NCBI RefSeq assembly: GCF_024397915.1
Contig: NZ_CP073347.1
Location: 1,178,001 to 1,242,000, forward strand
Length of the DNA stretch: 64,000 bases
Source: Marinobacterium rhizophilum
GTDB lineage: Bacteria > Pseudomonadota > Gammaproteobacteria > Pseudomonadales > Balneatricaceae
Direction: 5' to 3'
Both the position numbers and the translations under genes were made by a program. Below the pieces are notes generated by a model. That model had not been told where the DNA came from, did not search any database, and worked only from the letters and a program-made list of their open reading frames with translations. Shown in pieces: positions 9,121 to 17,071 of this stretch (position 1 is its first letter; each line of letters begins with the position of its first letter).

Positions 9121-9133
9121 GTTATATCATAAC
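9121..9133. promoter_or_regulatory. Zur box between folE2 and DUF1826 gene
   Basis: GTTATATCATAAC matches the gammaproteobacterial Zur consensus (GTTAT, three bases, ATAAC) and is flanked by AT-rich sequence. It lies about 105 bases upstream of folE2 and 14 to 47 bases upstream of the possible DUF1826 starts, so one site could repress both genes when zinc is plentiful. Confidence 0.85.
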
Positions 9134-9146
9134 TTTTTACTTCTGT

Positions 9147-9806
9147 ATGCCAAAGGAAAACAGGACAGTGACGAGCGCAATGAATTGCCCGGACCCCCAC
9201 GGATCGAATGGCTCATATCCAACGCAATGCAGCGTGGCAGCCGACACAGACCCACAGGTGTTAACCCACCTTTACCAGGAGCCCTGCAACCTGGCGATCT
9301 GGCAGCGACAGCTGTCGCCAGAACTGCGGGGGTATGTCCAGGCGCTGGCCCGGCAACCCAAGGGGCTGAGCCTGCGCTGCGTACTGGGCCTGGAAGATGT
9401 TAACGGCGAACTGCAGCGCAAGCTGCCAATCCATCCGGGGCGGGACTGCCTGATCGCCGATATCGAGTTGCTGGTCGATATGTTCAGCTGCCTGTTCGAA
9501 CAGCGCCGCGTGGGGTTGCGGCTTGAATGGCTGACCAGAGCGATGTGCCCGAAATTTCATGTCGATCACCTGCCCTGCCGCCTGGTGACCACCTACCTTG
9601 GCCGCACAACGCACTGGATCAGCCACGAGCAGCGCCAGCGCGAACCCGGCAATGAAAGCGACTTCCAACAGTTGGCCGAAGGCGACGTGGCGTTGCTCAA
9701 GGGTGAAGGCTGGTTCAATAACGAAGGCCGCGGCATCCTGCACCGCTCGCCCGACGTCGCCGGTACGCCGGGACGGCTGTTTCTGTCACTCGATACCATT
9801 GATTGA
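9147..9806 (+). CDS. DUF1826 domain protein, Zur-regulon member
   Basis: A 219-residue protein matching DUF1826: NLAIWQRQL near the N-terminus, DIELLVDMFSCLFEQRRVGLRL, CPKFHVDHLPCRLVTTYLGRTTHWI in the middle and HRSPDVAGTPGRLFLSLD at the end. The H, D and C residues in CPKFHVDHLPC could bind metal. The family commonly sits with cobW-type zinc chaperones and zinc-independent paralogues. It is divergent from folE2 and begins beside the Zur box. The start is uncertain: ATG 9147 has no ribosome site, while GTG 9168 and ATG 9180 in the same frame have AAGGA or GAG upstream. The biochemical function is unknown. Confidence 0.82.
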   Translation: MPKENRTVTSAMNCPDPHGSNGSYPTQCSVAADTDPQVLTHLYQEPCNLAIWQRQLSPELRGYVQALARQPKGLSLRCVLGLEDVNGELQRKLPIHPGRDCLIADIELLVDMFSCLFEQRRVGLRLEWLTRAMCPKFHVDHLPCRLVTTYLGRTTHWISHEQRQREPGNESDFQQLAEGDVALLKGEGWFNNEGRGILHRSPDVAGTPGRLFLSLDTID

Positions 9807-9814
9807 AGCCAGGC

Positions 9815-9872
9815 ATGAGGGGCAAGGGGCAAGGTGAAAGGGGCAAGATTCAAGGTGAAAGGGGCAAGGGCA
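9815..9872. repeat. Heptanucleotide tract (GGGGCAA variants)
   Basis: Degenerate tandem units of GGGGCAA and GGTGAAA directly after the DUF1826 stop, of the same family as the tract at 5084-5146. Confidence 0.75.
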
Positions 9873-9998
9873 GAATAAAGCAAAAGGTGGGAATGGCCGT
9901 AACAGGCCCCTGGGTTGACACCAGAAGAACGCCTATCGCCTCTTCTGGTATCAAAACCGGGTTGGATTATGGTGCCCTTTCAACCGATCCTGTGAACC

Positions 9999-10265
9999 TC
10001 AGGACGGCAGCTTGGTAATGGTTACCGTTAAGGTACCGCCTGCATCCGTAAACGGAGGGTCCTTGGGGTCACCACCGATCCAGCGGCCCCCTTCCTGGGC
10101 CTGTACCCCCGTACTTAAAGACGCGAAATCACCGGTCTTAAGCTTGCCGGTTCTGTTCGGTTCTATCCAGGTGGCATCAAAAGGAATACCGTTGTCACCT
10201 GCCTTGAAACAGGAGAACAACAGCTTGCTATTGGAGTCATTGATTACACTAATGGTCTTGGACAT
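9999..10265 (-). CDS. Small hypothetical protein
   Basis: An 88-residue protein beginning MSKTISVINDSNSK, with GTAGGGAT upstream of the ATG at 10265. It is rich in G, T and beta-favouring residues (SKLLFSCFKAG, GGRWIGGD, GGTLTVTITKLPS), suggesting a small beta-sandwich, and has no signal peptide or membrane segment. I do not recognise the family. It stands alone between the DUF1826 gene and an AT-rich block. Confidence 0.5.
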   Translation of the reverse strand: MSKTISVINDSNSKLLFSCFKAGDNGIPFDATWIEPNRTGKLKTGDFASLSTGVQAQEGGRWIGGDPKDPPFTDAGGTLTVTITKLPS

Positions 10266-10928
10266 TTTGTGTATCCCTACGCTATTCGAAGCCGGAATCA
10301 CTGATGCAGTGAACCGAATTCATTAAGGCTGCTAATTCCCTTTAGCACATTTCCCTGCCGCAGCCATTAACAGAGTACCGTCGTGGCAGAGCGGTCGGTT
10401 TTACCAACCGCTCTCTCACAGGCTTGGCAGTGCGATACCGCTGCACCTCACACTGCCATTACATATCTACTCACCCAAAGCACGCATTCTAGTACCGATG
10501 CGCCAGAGGTCAAGCGCGTACGGTCTTGTGAGAATCAAATATCCGGCATGACTTGAAGCTTTTTCCGGTGTTGTGCTGATCCTCTTGAGCCATTTTACTG
10601 TTGTGACTTTAAAAACGGCTTACCCACTCATTTACTACCAGGACTTTACCCTGTAAATACATCGGCGCCGGGATGGATGATTCGTTCCATTTTTGAACTA
10701 CCCCCGGAATTAATTAATAGAAAGAGCGCATTTTCTATCAATTATCGATCATATATAAAAACTTAACCCTGCCTTTTCGAAAGCATTGTCTATTTAAATA
10801 ACCATATGCAATAAATTGAATTTCTTGTCAAAGCCAGCGTGATGACCGGGTCCTGCATCAGTGGAGATCGGCATGAAAAAATACCGCGACATTTAATGAT
10901 CCGATGCCACCGGGCCAATTGCAGGGAG
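10266..10928. other. Non-coding AT-rich stretch at island border
   Basis: No convincing gene is seen. It contains one strong inverted repeat at 10388-10414 (AGAGCGGT pairing with ACCGCTCT around a TTTTA loop) that may be a terminator or a repeat palindrome. Base composition changes here from GC-rich to AT-rich, marking the edge of the foreign block that runs to about 18 kb. Confidence 0.6.
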
Positions 10929-11431
10929 TTCCGGGGACAGTATACGTAATTCCAACTACACCTTTGCCTTCCCGGTCGTCCTGTTGTGAGCGTCTTACCG
11001 GTAATCAACTCTAGATGCTGAACGAATCCGTTGTCACCCAACGGTCTGGCGGTTCTTGTATGCTGCTGTATCGGCTGTGTCTCTTCGTCCTGTGCCGACG
11101 AAAAATAAGCGCCCCAGTCATTCAGCCGTTCAAGCATCGGCTTTACCAGAACCGGCCCGTCACCCTCTGCCACTAGGTGTGCGCAGACACTGGACCATTT
11201 CCAGTCAACCGGATGCCGGCATAGCCGCGCCACAACCGGGTTGCGCTCGACGTACCGTACAGTTGCCAGCAGGTAATGCTCGTCCATGACGAACGAATGA
11301 AACCGCTCCTGCCACAAGTTGCCCCGTCAGCCCTGCTTATATTTACATGACGTGTATAACGCCGGTGCCCGTCACCCCGGCAGAGCCGGGGGCTTACATC
11401 GGATTAATTAGGTATACTGTCCCCGGAATTT
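10929..11431 (-). pseudogene. Truncated REP-associated tyrosine transposase (RAYT) with flanking repeats
   Basis: On the minus strand from about 11326 to 10955 the translation reads NLWQERFHSFVMDE, TVRYVERNPVVARL, DWKWSSVCAH and HTRTARPLGDNGFVQHLE, ending GRPGRQR. These are the hallmarks of the C-terminal half of RAYT (Y1/IS200-like) transposases. The N-terminal half with the HUH histidines is absent, and a stop stands directly upstream. Inverted copies of CCGGGGACAGTATAC flank it at 10932-10946 and 11411-11425. The frame continues past the family end to 10790, but that tail is not protein-like. Confidence 0.8.
11375..11391. repeat. REP-like palindrome
   Basis: CCCCGGC, an AGA loop, then GCCGGGG form a perfect GC-rich hairpin beside the RAYT remnant. 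This is the kind of element RAYT enzymes mobilise. Confidence 0.65.
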
Positions 11432-11465
11432 GAGGTGAGTGCTTCATCTTGGTAGGTTGGGATTT

Positions 11466-11567
11466 AACGTGCTCTTTCTTTTTTCATCGGAGTTGCTTGT
11501 CTTGCCATGGGACACCTCGGTCAGTTTACTACCTTAACGGTGTGTCCACCGCTACTTGGCAAGATCA
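11466..11567 (-). mobile_element. Remnant of an IS3-type element left end
   Basis: On the minus strand the stretch begins TGATCTTGCCAAGTAGCGG, as many IS3-family ends do. About 60 bases later it has a short frame MARQATPMKKERAR that resembles the start of an OrfA transposase before it runs into a stop. Only this scrap is left. The identification is by resemblance and is not certain. Confidence 0.4.
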
Positions 11568-11637
11568 ATATCCGGGTTAATGCGAAAGTAACTTGTTAAT
11601 GGTGAAGTTGAGTAGGCTTTGTCTTGATTGCTGGGTT

Positions 11638-12492
11638 TTATCTCTCATTAATTAACTTTTCTAACCACTCTATAAACATAAAGTTATGTCGAGAAAGATG
11701 TTTTTCTTTATTTTCTATGTAGTAACAGAACTCAGAATTGATGGCTTCGGTGTTCAACTCGGTTAACACGCCTGCTTTTAAATACCCTTGCGTAAGCGTT
11801 CTCGAACAGAATACATAGGCGTTTTCTAGAAAAGATTGTTGAATACCAAACAACTCTTGATCAAAATATCTAACTTTAATTTTCTTGTTTTTTAAACCGT
11901 TGAGTTGCAGCCATGCTTTCAATGGCACCTTTGGTAAGGTGTTATTTTTCCAATCGGTGGTGTAAATAGTTATTTGCTCTGCCTGGTTAAATTGTGTAGC
12001 AGTGTGAGTCGCGCAAAATAGATTAAATTGTTCGATTTTTATAACATCAACGCTTGATTGCTTGTCAATTTCACCGAGCCGAATGGGTAGAATGAATTTG
12101 TTTGCTTCAATGCTCTCACCGCTTATGATATTCACGTTACTCTCAGGATATTTATTATAAAATTCTTGAAGAGCGGGAATTAGCACTAAAGCGGCAAATG
12201 ACGACGTGGTTGCGACGTTAATTTGTTTCTCTTTTACAGCAATTTTTTCGATAGCCGTTTCAATAGTTTGAAAACCTTGACTGGTAGCGACTGACAGTTC
12301 TTTTCCAAGTTCAGTGAGTGCCACATTTCTTGCTGTACGCACGAATAAGGTAACGTCTAATCGCTGCTCAAGTTTATTAATGTGATGAGAAACAGCTGTT
12401 GGTGAAATGGATAATTCAGCGGCTGCTGCCTTAAAACTCCCTAGCCTGGCAGCTGATTCGAACGCTTTGAGTGCGGGTAAAGAAACTTGCAT
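11638..12492 (-). CDS. LysR-family regulator, GcvA-like, AT-rich
   Basis: A 284-residue LysR protein with the N-terminal helix-turn-helix LPALKAFESAARLGSFKAAAAELSISPTAVSHHINKLE and a short effector domain. The PTAVSHHI recognition helix and LIPALQEF start of the effector domain place it near GcvA/AmpR-type members. Codon use and base composition are strongly AT-rich, unlike the GC-rich genes outside 10.3-18 kb. It is divergent from the azoreductase/deaminase pair with a 133-base AT-rich gap, so it probably controls that pair. Confidence 0.88.
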   Translation of the reverse strand: MQVSLPALKAFESAARLGSFKAAAAELSISPTAVSHHINKLEQRLDVTLFVRTARNVALTELGKELSVATSQGFQTIETAIEKIAVKEKQINVATTSSFAALVLIPALQEFYNKYPESNVNIISGESIEANKFILPIRLGEIDKQSSVDVIKIEQFNLFCATHTATQFNQAEQITIYTTDWKNNTLPKVPLKAWLQLNGLKNKKIKVRYFDQELFGIQQSFLENAYVFCSRTLTQGYLKAGVLTELNTEAINSEFCYYIENKEKHLSRHNFMFIEWLEKLINER

Positions 12493-12625
12493 GACTTCTT
12501 CTCATTTAGCTGTGAAAATAAAAATAGATGATTTTTAATCATCTGTAAATGTATTTTGCTCGTTTGTAATTAATCCCATAAAGCAGAACAATAGCAGTCA
12601 GATTTAACAAGCAGAGGTACCAAAA

Positions 12626-13309
12626 ATGAGTGTTGTTTTACATGTGGATTCTAGTGTTAGATCGGTTTCAAACATAAACCCAGAACATGAGTCAATTTCT
12701 AAAAAACTAGCAAAGCAATTTATTTTAAAGCTTAAAAAGGAAGCTGATATTAATGAGTATATTTATCGTGATATCGGTGTAAAACCTCCTCAGCTTATTA
12801 CTCAAGATTGGATAGGCGCAGTATTTACACCTGAGTTGAAAAGAACCATTCAGCAACAGCATATTCTGGCGCAGTCAGATGAGTTAATTGCCGAGGTCGA
12901 AAAATCTAATCTCATCGTTATTTCATCACCAATGTATAACTACGGGATGCCTTCACAGTTAAAAGCTTGGTTTGATCAAATCATACGCATCAACAAAACC
13001 TTTGATTTTAATTTGGCGCGTGGCGATAAACCTTTGGCTCCTATATTCTCAGGAAAAAAATTAGTTATTATTACTTCAAGTGGTGAGTTTGGCTTTGGAA
13101 AAGGCGAGATAAACGAAGAATCTAATCATTTAGTTCCGCATTTACGTACATTGAGCAAATACTTAGGCGTGACAGAAATTTACGAAATAGCTTCAGAATA
13201 TCAAGAGTTTTCAGATCATAGACATGAACAATCATTGCAGGTAGCCGAGTCTAAAGCCAATGAAATCGCTTCTGTGCTGGCTAAAAACCTGAGGTTTAAA
13301 ACATGTTAG
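12626..13309 (+). CDS. FMN-dependent NADH-azoreductase family protein
   Basis: A 227-residue flavodoxin-like quinone reductase/azoreductase. Visible motifs are VLHVDSSVR at the N-terminus (FMN phosphate loop), VISSPMYNYGMPSQLKAWFDQIIR (FMN ring binding, classic for AzoR) and IITSSGEFGFG. Such enzymes reduce quinones or azo compounds with two electrons from NAD(P)H. AT-rich codon use suggests transfer. The stop overlaps the start of the next gene by seven bases, implying translational coupling. The physiological substrate is unknown. Confidence 0.88.
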   Translation: MSVVLHVDSSVRSVSNINPEHESISKKLAKQFILKLKKEADINEYIYRDIGVKPPQLITQDWIGAVFTPELKRTIQQQHILAQSDELIAEVEKSNLIVISSPMYNYGMPSQLKAWFDQIIRINKTFDFNLARGDKPLAPIFSGKKLVIITSSGEFGFGKGEINEESNHLVPHLRTLSKYLGVTEIYEIASEYQEFSDHRHEQSLQVAESKANEIASVLAKNLRFKTC

Positions 13310-13779
13310 ATAAAAAGAAAATTACGTATTTTTCTAAACAAACAATAGGGCTAGCTCAGCAACAAGTAGACATGGGTGGCTTACCTTTTTCATCTATCAT
13401 TGTTAACCAGAATGGTGACTGTATTGGTGAAGGGGTAAATCAAGTTTACGAGTCAAATGACTGTACGGCCCATGCTGAAATTCAAGCGATTAGAGCTGCT
13501 TGTGAAACGTTAGGACGCACCGACCTTACGGGCTCAACCTTATTCGCTTCTGGAGAACCTTGCGGCTTATGTTATATGGCGATACGCCTAGCCAAAATCA
13601 GTCAAGTGGTGATTTTGCTAGATAGAGATGAAGTGAAAAATCTCGGATTTGATTATCTGTGGACGTATCAATCTCAACATGGAATAACACCTAGATTTAA
13701 AGTTAAGAATCTATCAAATGAGTTTAGGTTTGCTCCATTTATACAGTGTCAACAAGGCTTAAACACCATCGGGTTATGA
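13303..13779 (+). CDS. Nucleoside/base deaminase (CMP/dCMP deaminase fold)
   Basis: A 158-residue zinc deaminase. The zinc motif is complete: HAE at residues 57-59 and PCGLC with C87 and C90. The order and spacing fit the guanine deaminase/tRNA adenosine deaminase branch rather than cytidine deaminases. It overlaps the upstream azoreductase by seven bases. The combination of an FMN reductase with a deaminase under a LysR regulator suggests a small detoxification or salvage unit, but the substrate cannot be read from sequence. Confidence 0.85.
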   Translation: MLDKKKITYFSKQTIGLAQQQVDMGGLPFSSIIVNQNGDCIGEGVNQVYESNDCTAHAEIQAIRAACETLGRTDLTGSTLFASGEPCGLCYMAIRLAKISQVVILLDRDEVKNLGFDYLWTYQSQHGITPRFKVKNLSNEFRFAPFIQCQQGLNTIGL

Positions 13780-14026
13780 CTAAAAAACCGAGTTAACAGA
13801 GGCCGTATTTTTTATGCCACCTATAAGGGCAATGATGTTCGGATAAGGCTTTCCACCTCCCGAGGGCGTTAATAAAATCCGGTATTCTTCATTGGATAGC
13901 GGATTTTTTGCGCCTATTCAGCAGACACTACTTGATATTGACGAACTGCACTCGTTCACCGACCTCAGAACCTTCGCCCAGCACATCCCTGTCGGCTGTT
14001 CCGGGAACAGTATACGCGGGTACATA
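13780..14026. other. Unassigned stretch with short repeat copy
   Basis: No convincing gene. A short open frame from 13892 lacks a ribosome site and resembles nothing I know. At 14000-14014 the sequence CCGGGAACAGTATAC is a near copy of the repeats that flank the RAYT remnant. Confidence 0.5.
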
Positions 14027-14089
14027 GGGTCAGGTCTTGCTTTTTGCTCGTCCGATGAGAAACTGGAGCAAAAGACAAGACCTGACCCC
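14027..14089. repeat. Long inverted repeat (GGGTCAGGTCTTG arms)
   Basis: The arm at 14027-14049 begins GGGTCAGGTCTTG and ends TTTTTGCTC. The arm at 14066-14089 is its near-perfect complement, ending CAAGACCTGACCCC, with a 16-base loop. It lies just before the point where the first cassette gene breaks off, so it may be an inserted REP/BIME-like element that truncated that gene. Confidence 0.75.
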
Positions 14090-14094
14090 GTTCA

Positions 14095-14298
14095 CTACAA
14101 TTGAGGTGATTTCTCGGCAATATTGCCGACTACCTGCTCAGCAGTTCTACCCCTACTCATTTCTTTATCTAAATCGGCTAATGTCTCTACATAAAAAAGA
14201 GGAGAGATATTTGGTATATAGAATTGATCAAACCAAACAGATTCGTCGATGCTCAATGATTGTAAGAACGATTTATCGAAGAGTGTAATAGGTCCCAT
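14095..14298 (-). pseudogene. Truncated cassette gene, N-terminus of hypothetical protein
   Basis: 67 residues starting MGPITLFDKSFLQSLSIDES and ending shortly after ADLDKEMSRGRTAEQ. It begins 14 bases after the attC crossover point, as cassette genes do. I recall longer hypothetical proteins with this N-terminus, so the frame is probably cut short. The DKSFLQSL start and YVETLADL segment are compatible with a PIN-like fold, but that is a guess. The break coincides with the inverted repeat at 14027-14089. Confidence 0.55.
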
Positions 14299-14311
14299 CG
14301 TGCCTCTCAGT

Positions 14312-14413
14312 GGCTAACGCCCGCTTAACAGGCGCATAAAAGCTTGGCTAAAATTAGGAACGAAGTGACGCAAGCCAAGCTTTTTGCGTCCTTTGTTGAA
14401 GCGTTTGTTAGGT
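14312..14413 (-). other. attC site 1 (VCR-like)
   Basis: On the minus strand it starts ACCTAACAAACGC and ends GCGGGCGTTAGCC, with inner arms AAAGCTTGGC and GCCAAGCTTT. It is 102 bases long. Both ends closely resemble Vibrio-type attC repeats. Confidence 0.92.
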
Positions 14414-14752
14414 TTAAGACCAGATTAGATCACCGTAACCCCATATAATTGTGCCAACAACCAATAATATATGAGCTGCAAACGAAACATTGCGTCTTGG
14501 TTTGGTTGGTTTTGCTTTAAGAGGGATAGACATAGTTATTTTTGATTGCATAAATTGAGCTCGTTGGATGTCTTCGTATATATGTGAAGATATCTTAAAC
14601 TCAACAAATGCAGCCAAAAGAACAACTACAGAACCCGAACGAGCAAACCAATTATAATCTGTTGAATAGTAATCAGCGATTAAAGAGATAACAGCAACTA
14701 ATATAGCGACTCCGATTAGACTCCATTCAATTTGATATTCCCGATGCTTCAT
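14414..14752 (-). CDS. Small membrane protein, integron cassette
   Basis: A 112-residue protein with three hydrophobic segments: about residues 9-27 (WSLIGVAILVAVISLIA), 38-50 (GSVVVLLAAFVEF) and 90-107 (FAAHILLVVGTIIWGYG). A basic stretch (KAKPTKPRR) precedes the last one. The stop codon touches the attC R'' box. No family is recognised. It is AT-rich, like the other cassettes. Confidence 0.7.
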   Translation of the reverse strand: MKHREYQIEWSLIGVAILVAVISLIADYYSTDYNWFARSGSVVVLLAAFVEFKISSHIYEDIQRAQFMQSKITMSIPLKAKPTKPRRNVSFAAHILLVVGTIIWGYGDLIWS

Positions 14753-14762
14753 ATATGAGGAA

Positions 14763-14831
14763 ACCTAACGCCTGTAACACTTGACCGGAAAAGCGTAGCT
14801 TTTTTGGGTCAAGTGCTTACTATGGTTATGG
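14763..14831 (-). other. attC site 2
   Basis: On the minus strand it runs from CCATAAC to GTTAGGT, 69 bases, with inner arms CACTTGACC and GGTCAAGTG around an AAGCTACGCTT centre. Confidence 0.88.
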
Positions 14832-15218
14832 ATTGTTTTTAGCTTCGTTTTTCAAAATTTTATCTTTTGGCCTTTGAACTAGTAAATACCATAGATTGAA
14901 TCCCAATAACATTAAAAAACCACCGAAGTATAAAAAAGTCTTCGCATCAGAATTAAGCTCCTTGATCTGCAGATTTCTTTCTTTTAGTTCGGCAATTCTA
15001 ATCTCAATTTCAACTTGCTTTTCTATGGTATATGTTGATTTAATTTCTTCTGGATTTTTAGATTTATAGAACCCTACTTCTGCGTTTAGCTTGGCTATCT
15101 CAACACTCTGCTCCCTCAATAAGGGTTCAACATAAAAGAATGAAAACAATGTCAGCACAAGGCCACTAAGAGCGATAAATTTATACAAATTATCAACTGG
15201 CAAATTATCTATATTCAT
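14826..15218 (-). CDS. Membrane protein with coiled coil, integron cassette
   Basis: A 130-residue protein with membrane segments near residues 12-30 (FIALSGLVLTLFSFFYV) and 94-112 (FLYFGGFLMLLGFNLWYLL). Between them is a charged, helical, coiled-coil-like stretch rich in E, K and I (EKQVEIEIRIAELKERNLQIKEL). The TAA stop lies inside the attC R'' box. No family is recognised. A hairpin topology with a cytoplasmic or periplasmic coiled coil is likely. Confidence 0.7.
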   Translation of the reverse strand: MNIDNLPVDNLYKFIALSGLVLTLFSFFYVEPLLREQSVEIAKLNAEVGFYKSKNPEEIKSTYTIEKQVEIEIRIAELKERNLQIKELNSDAKTFLYFGGFLMLLGFNLWYLLVQRPKDKILKNEAKNNP

Positions 15219-15227
15219 ACTTATATA

Positions 15228-15305
15228 CCATAACGCCCGCCATAAGCGGCCGAGTGAAACGAGGTCCGGCGCACGAAGTGCGCGAACTTAATGGCTTGGT
15301 TATGC
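15228..15305 (-). other. attC site 3
   Basis: On the minus strand it runs from GCATAACCAAGCCATTAAG to GCGGGCGTTATGG, 78 bases. Inner parts GCGCACTTCGTGCGC and the CGGACC/GGCCG arms form the expected stem. Confidence 0.9.
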
Positions 15306-15914
15306 ATTTGCATTTAACCGTGCCTCACGACCTGCTTTTAGGTTTTTAAAAAGCTTGGAAATATCTCTTTCCGTGGATTTTTGATCGAATGTTAGCTCCG
15401 GCGCAGGGCCATCTAAAAAATTACCTGCTCCCACCAATATCTCGCGAGCAATTTCCACGGCAGCACTTATTTCGTTTGGCGTTATACTAACCATTGCAAA
15501 GGCTTCATCCTCTTTGACCGAGGCGCTCGTATGGGCGAAGACATTATGTCGAATTTTCATTATCTTTTTCCATGTCTCCGCGCAGTCGCTATATCTCTCA
15601 TTTAGTCTTTCAATTTCTTTCGTGTCTGCTGCGTCGTTAGCACCTAAAGCGTCGAGTAATGTTTTTGCGTTTAGAGCGTTATTTTGCGAATCAGAAAACT
15701 TAGCTAAGCCCAGAACTGTGGTAACAAAGGTTGACTGTCTGACCCCATTGAAAAAGGGGATGTAAATTCCAAGTTGGGTTTCATAGTCCTGGTGCGTTTG
15801 TGGCGATATAAGATAGCGCCAAATTTGCTCTGCACTCATCGTTTCGGCAATAACTAGAGAAAGAGCCTTATAAATCTCTCTTGTTTCCAATTTGGGCTTT
15901 TTACTTTTCGTCAT
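15300..15914 (-). CDS. HEPN/AbiU2-like protein, integron cassette
   Basis: A 204-residue, largely helical protein starting MTKSKKPKLETRE. It contains IMKIRHNVFAHTS, where R122 and H128 form an Rx5H motif within the Rx4-6H pattern of HEPN ribonucleases and the AbiU2 branch. The first ATG, at 15935, lies in the attC sequence and has no ribosome site; AGGGAAC precedes the ATG at 15914. HEPN proteins act as toxins or abortive-infection RNases, so a defence or toxin role is plausible. No antitoxin gene is adjacent. Confidence 0.6.
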   Translation of the reverse strand: MTKSKKPKLETREIYKALSLVIAETMSAEQIWRYLISPQTHQDYETQLGIYIPFFNGVRQSTFVTTVLGLAKFSDSQNNALNAKTLLDALGANDAADTKEIERLNERYSDCAETWKKIMKIRHNVFAHTSASVKEDEAFAMVSITPNEISAAVEIAREILVGAGNFLDGPAPELTFDQKSTERDISKLFKNLKAGREARLNANA

Positions 15915-15931
15915 AGCTGGACGTTCCCTAT

Positions 15932-16015
15932 GCATAACGCTGCCAACACAGGCCGAGCGACAGCGAGGTCCAGCCCGCGCCTTTTAGCGGGCGATTGTGC
16001 TTGGCCTTGTTATAC
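15932..16015 (-). other. attC site 4
   Basis: On the minus strand it runs from GTATAACAAGGCCAAGCAC to GGCAGCGTTATGC, 84 bases, with inner arms CGCCCGC and GCGCGGGC and the GGCC-rich outer arms. The stop of the kinase-like gene lies inside the R'' box. Confidence 0.9.
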
Positions 16016-17071
16016 CCCATTTGCTGGTATGGTGAAGCTGAATATGTTTTCAGCCATGCTCATTTTTTCGATGTCATATCCCAACGATGTACTAGTTACA
16101 TTTATTGTGAATCCATGCGCATTCGCTACGTGATTTGCAACATGTAATCCTATCCCAGCACCATCATGATGTAATCGGCTGGCATATTTTCCACGGTAAC
16201 CTTTTTCAAATATCTTTAACTTCTCTTGTTCGTTAATGATCGGGCCAATGGAGCTAACTTTTACATCCACACCATTTGAGTCATCGTTAATTTCAATTTC
16301 AATTTCTCGAGTTCTAGAATATTTTAAGGCATTGTGAATTAATGTTAGAGGTATTATTGTGAATGACTCATGAACATAAACCTCTTTAAATGAATTGCCT
16401 GAAAGTAAAAATTTCTTGTTGTATTTTTTTCCTTCAGAGAAATATATTATCGACTGCACCTTGTCAAAAATCTTGTAAATATTTGTTTTGACTGATCTTC
16501 CGTACGATGCGCTTTCAGGATTGAAAAAAACATCTATCATCTTAATGGAATCGACAAGCATTTTAGACGACTGGTATATAGCTTTTAGTTCGCCGCTAGA
16601 TTTTTCAAACTTTTCCTTAAAGTCAGTACCGTCGACATTGCTTATTAATTTCTCTGAATTTATTCTTATCTGCTCAGCCCACTTTACAGGATCATGAAAA
16701 TGATGAAGTGTTTCAGACTTTTCTTTAAGTGATTCCTTCTCGAAAGACTCGTTAAGAATAGACACCCTGGATATCCATTTATTAAATATTTCAAGGGAAA
16801 AATTAACACCTTTAAAGCGTTTTGATTTGTTCTTGTTATCTATTCCTATAACAACCAATGATGCTTCACCAAGAGTTATTGAATGCGACTCCAAGCCTTT
16901 CGAGCAATGAAATGGTGATTCTTTAGAAGAAAGGCACTCTTTTGACGAGCATTCCTTACACGCCTGTGGAGCCGTATATTTATCTCCTTCAATAAATTTA
17001 CCATTAACCAACATTGGCCATGGTTTGGAAAATAATTCAGATTCTAAGATCTCACATAAATACTTGCTCAT
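16010..17071 (-). CDS. Histidine-kinase-like ATPase with Cys-rich N-terminus, integron cassette
   Basis: A 353-residue protein. Residues 38-56 hold four cysteines (C38, C41, C46, C56) that could bind a metal. Residues about 121-127 (LHHFHDP) may be a phosphoacceptor-type histidine box, followed by helices. From about 225 there is a HATPase_c domain with an N-box IHNALKYS, an F-box-like IFEKGYRG and a G2-type GAGIGLHVAN. The G1 box is not canonical: SSIGP stands where DxGxG is expected, so nucleotide binding may be altered. No membrane segment is seen. The start overlaps the stop of the receiver-like gene by four bases, so the two are made together. The function is unknown; a phosphorelay or defence-signalling role is an inference. 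Confidence 0.7.
   Translation of the reverse strand: MSKYLCEILESELFSKPWPMLVNGKFIEGDKYTAPQACKECSSKECLSSKESPFHCSKGLESHSITLGEASLVVIGIDNKNKSKRFKGVNFSLEIFNKWISRVSILNESFEKESLKEKSETLHHFHDPVKWAEQIRINSEKLISNVDGTDFKEKFEKSSGELKAIYQSSKMLVDSIKMIDVFFNPESASYGRSVKTNIYKIFDKVQSIIYFSEGKKYNKKFLLSGNSFKEVYVHESFTIIPLTLIHNALKYSRTREIEIEINDDSNGVDVKVSSIGPIINEQEKLKIFEKGYRGKYASRLHHDGAGIGLHVANHVANAHGFTINVTSTSLGYDIEKMSMAENIFSFTIPANGV

Noticed and set aside
10790..10954. C-terminal extension of the RAYT reading frame
   Set aside because: Family similarity ends near 10955 and the following residues translate the flanking repeat and AT-rich DNA.
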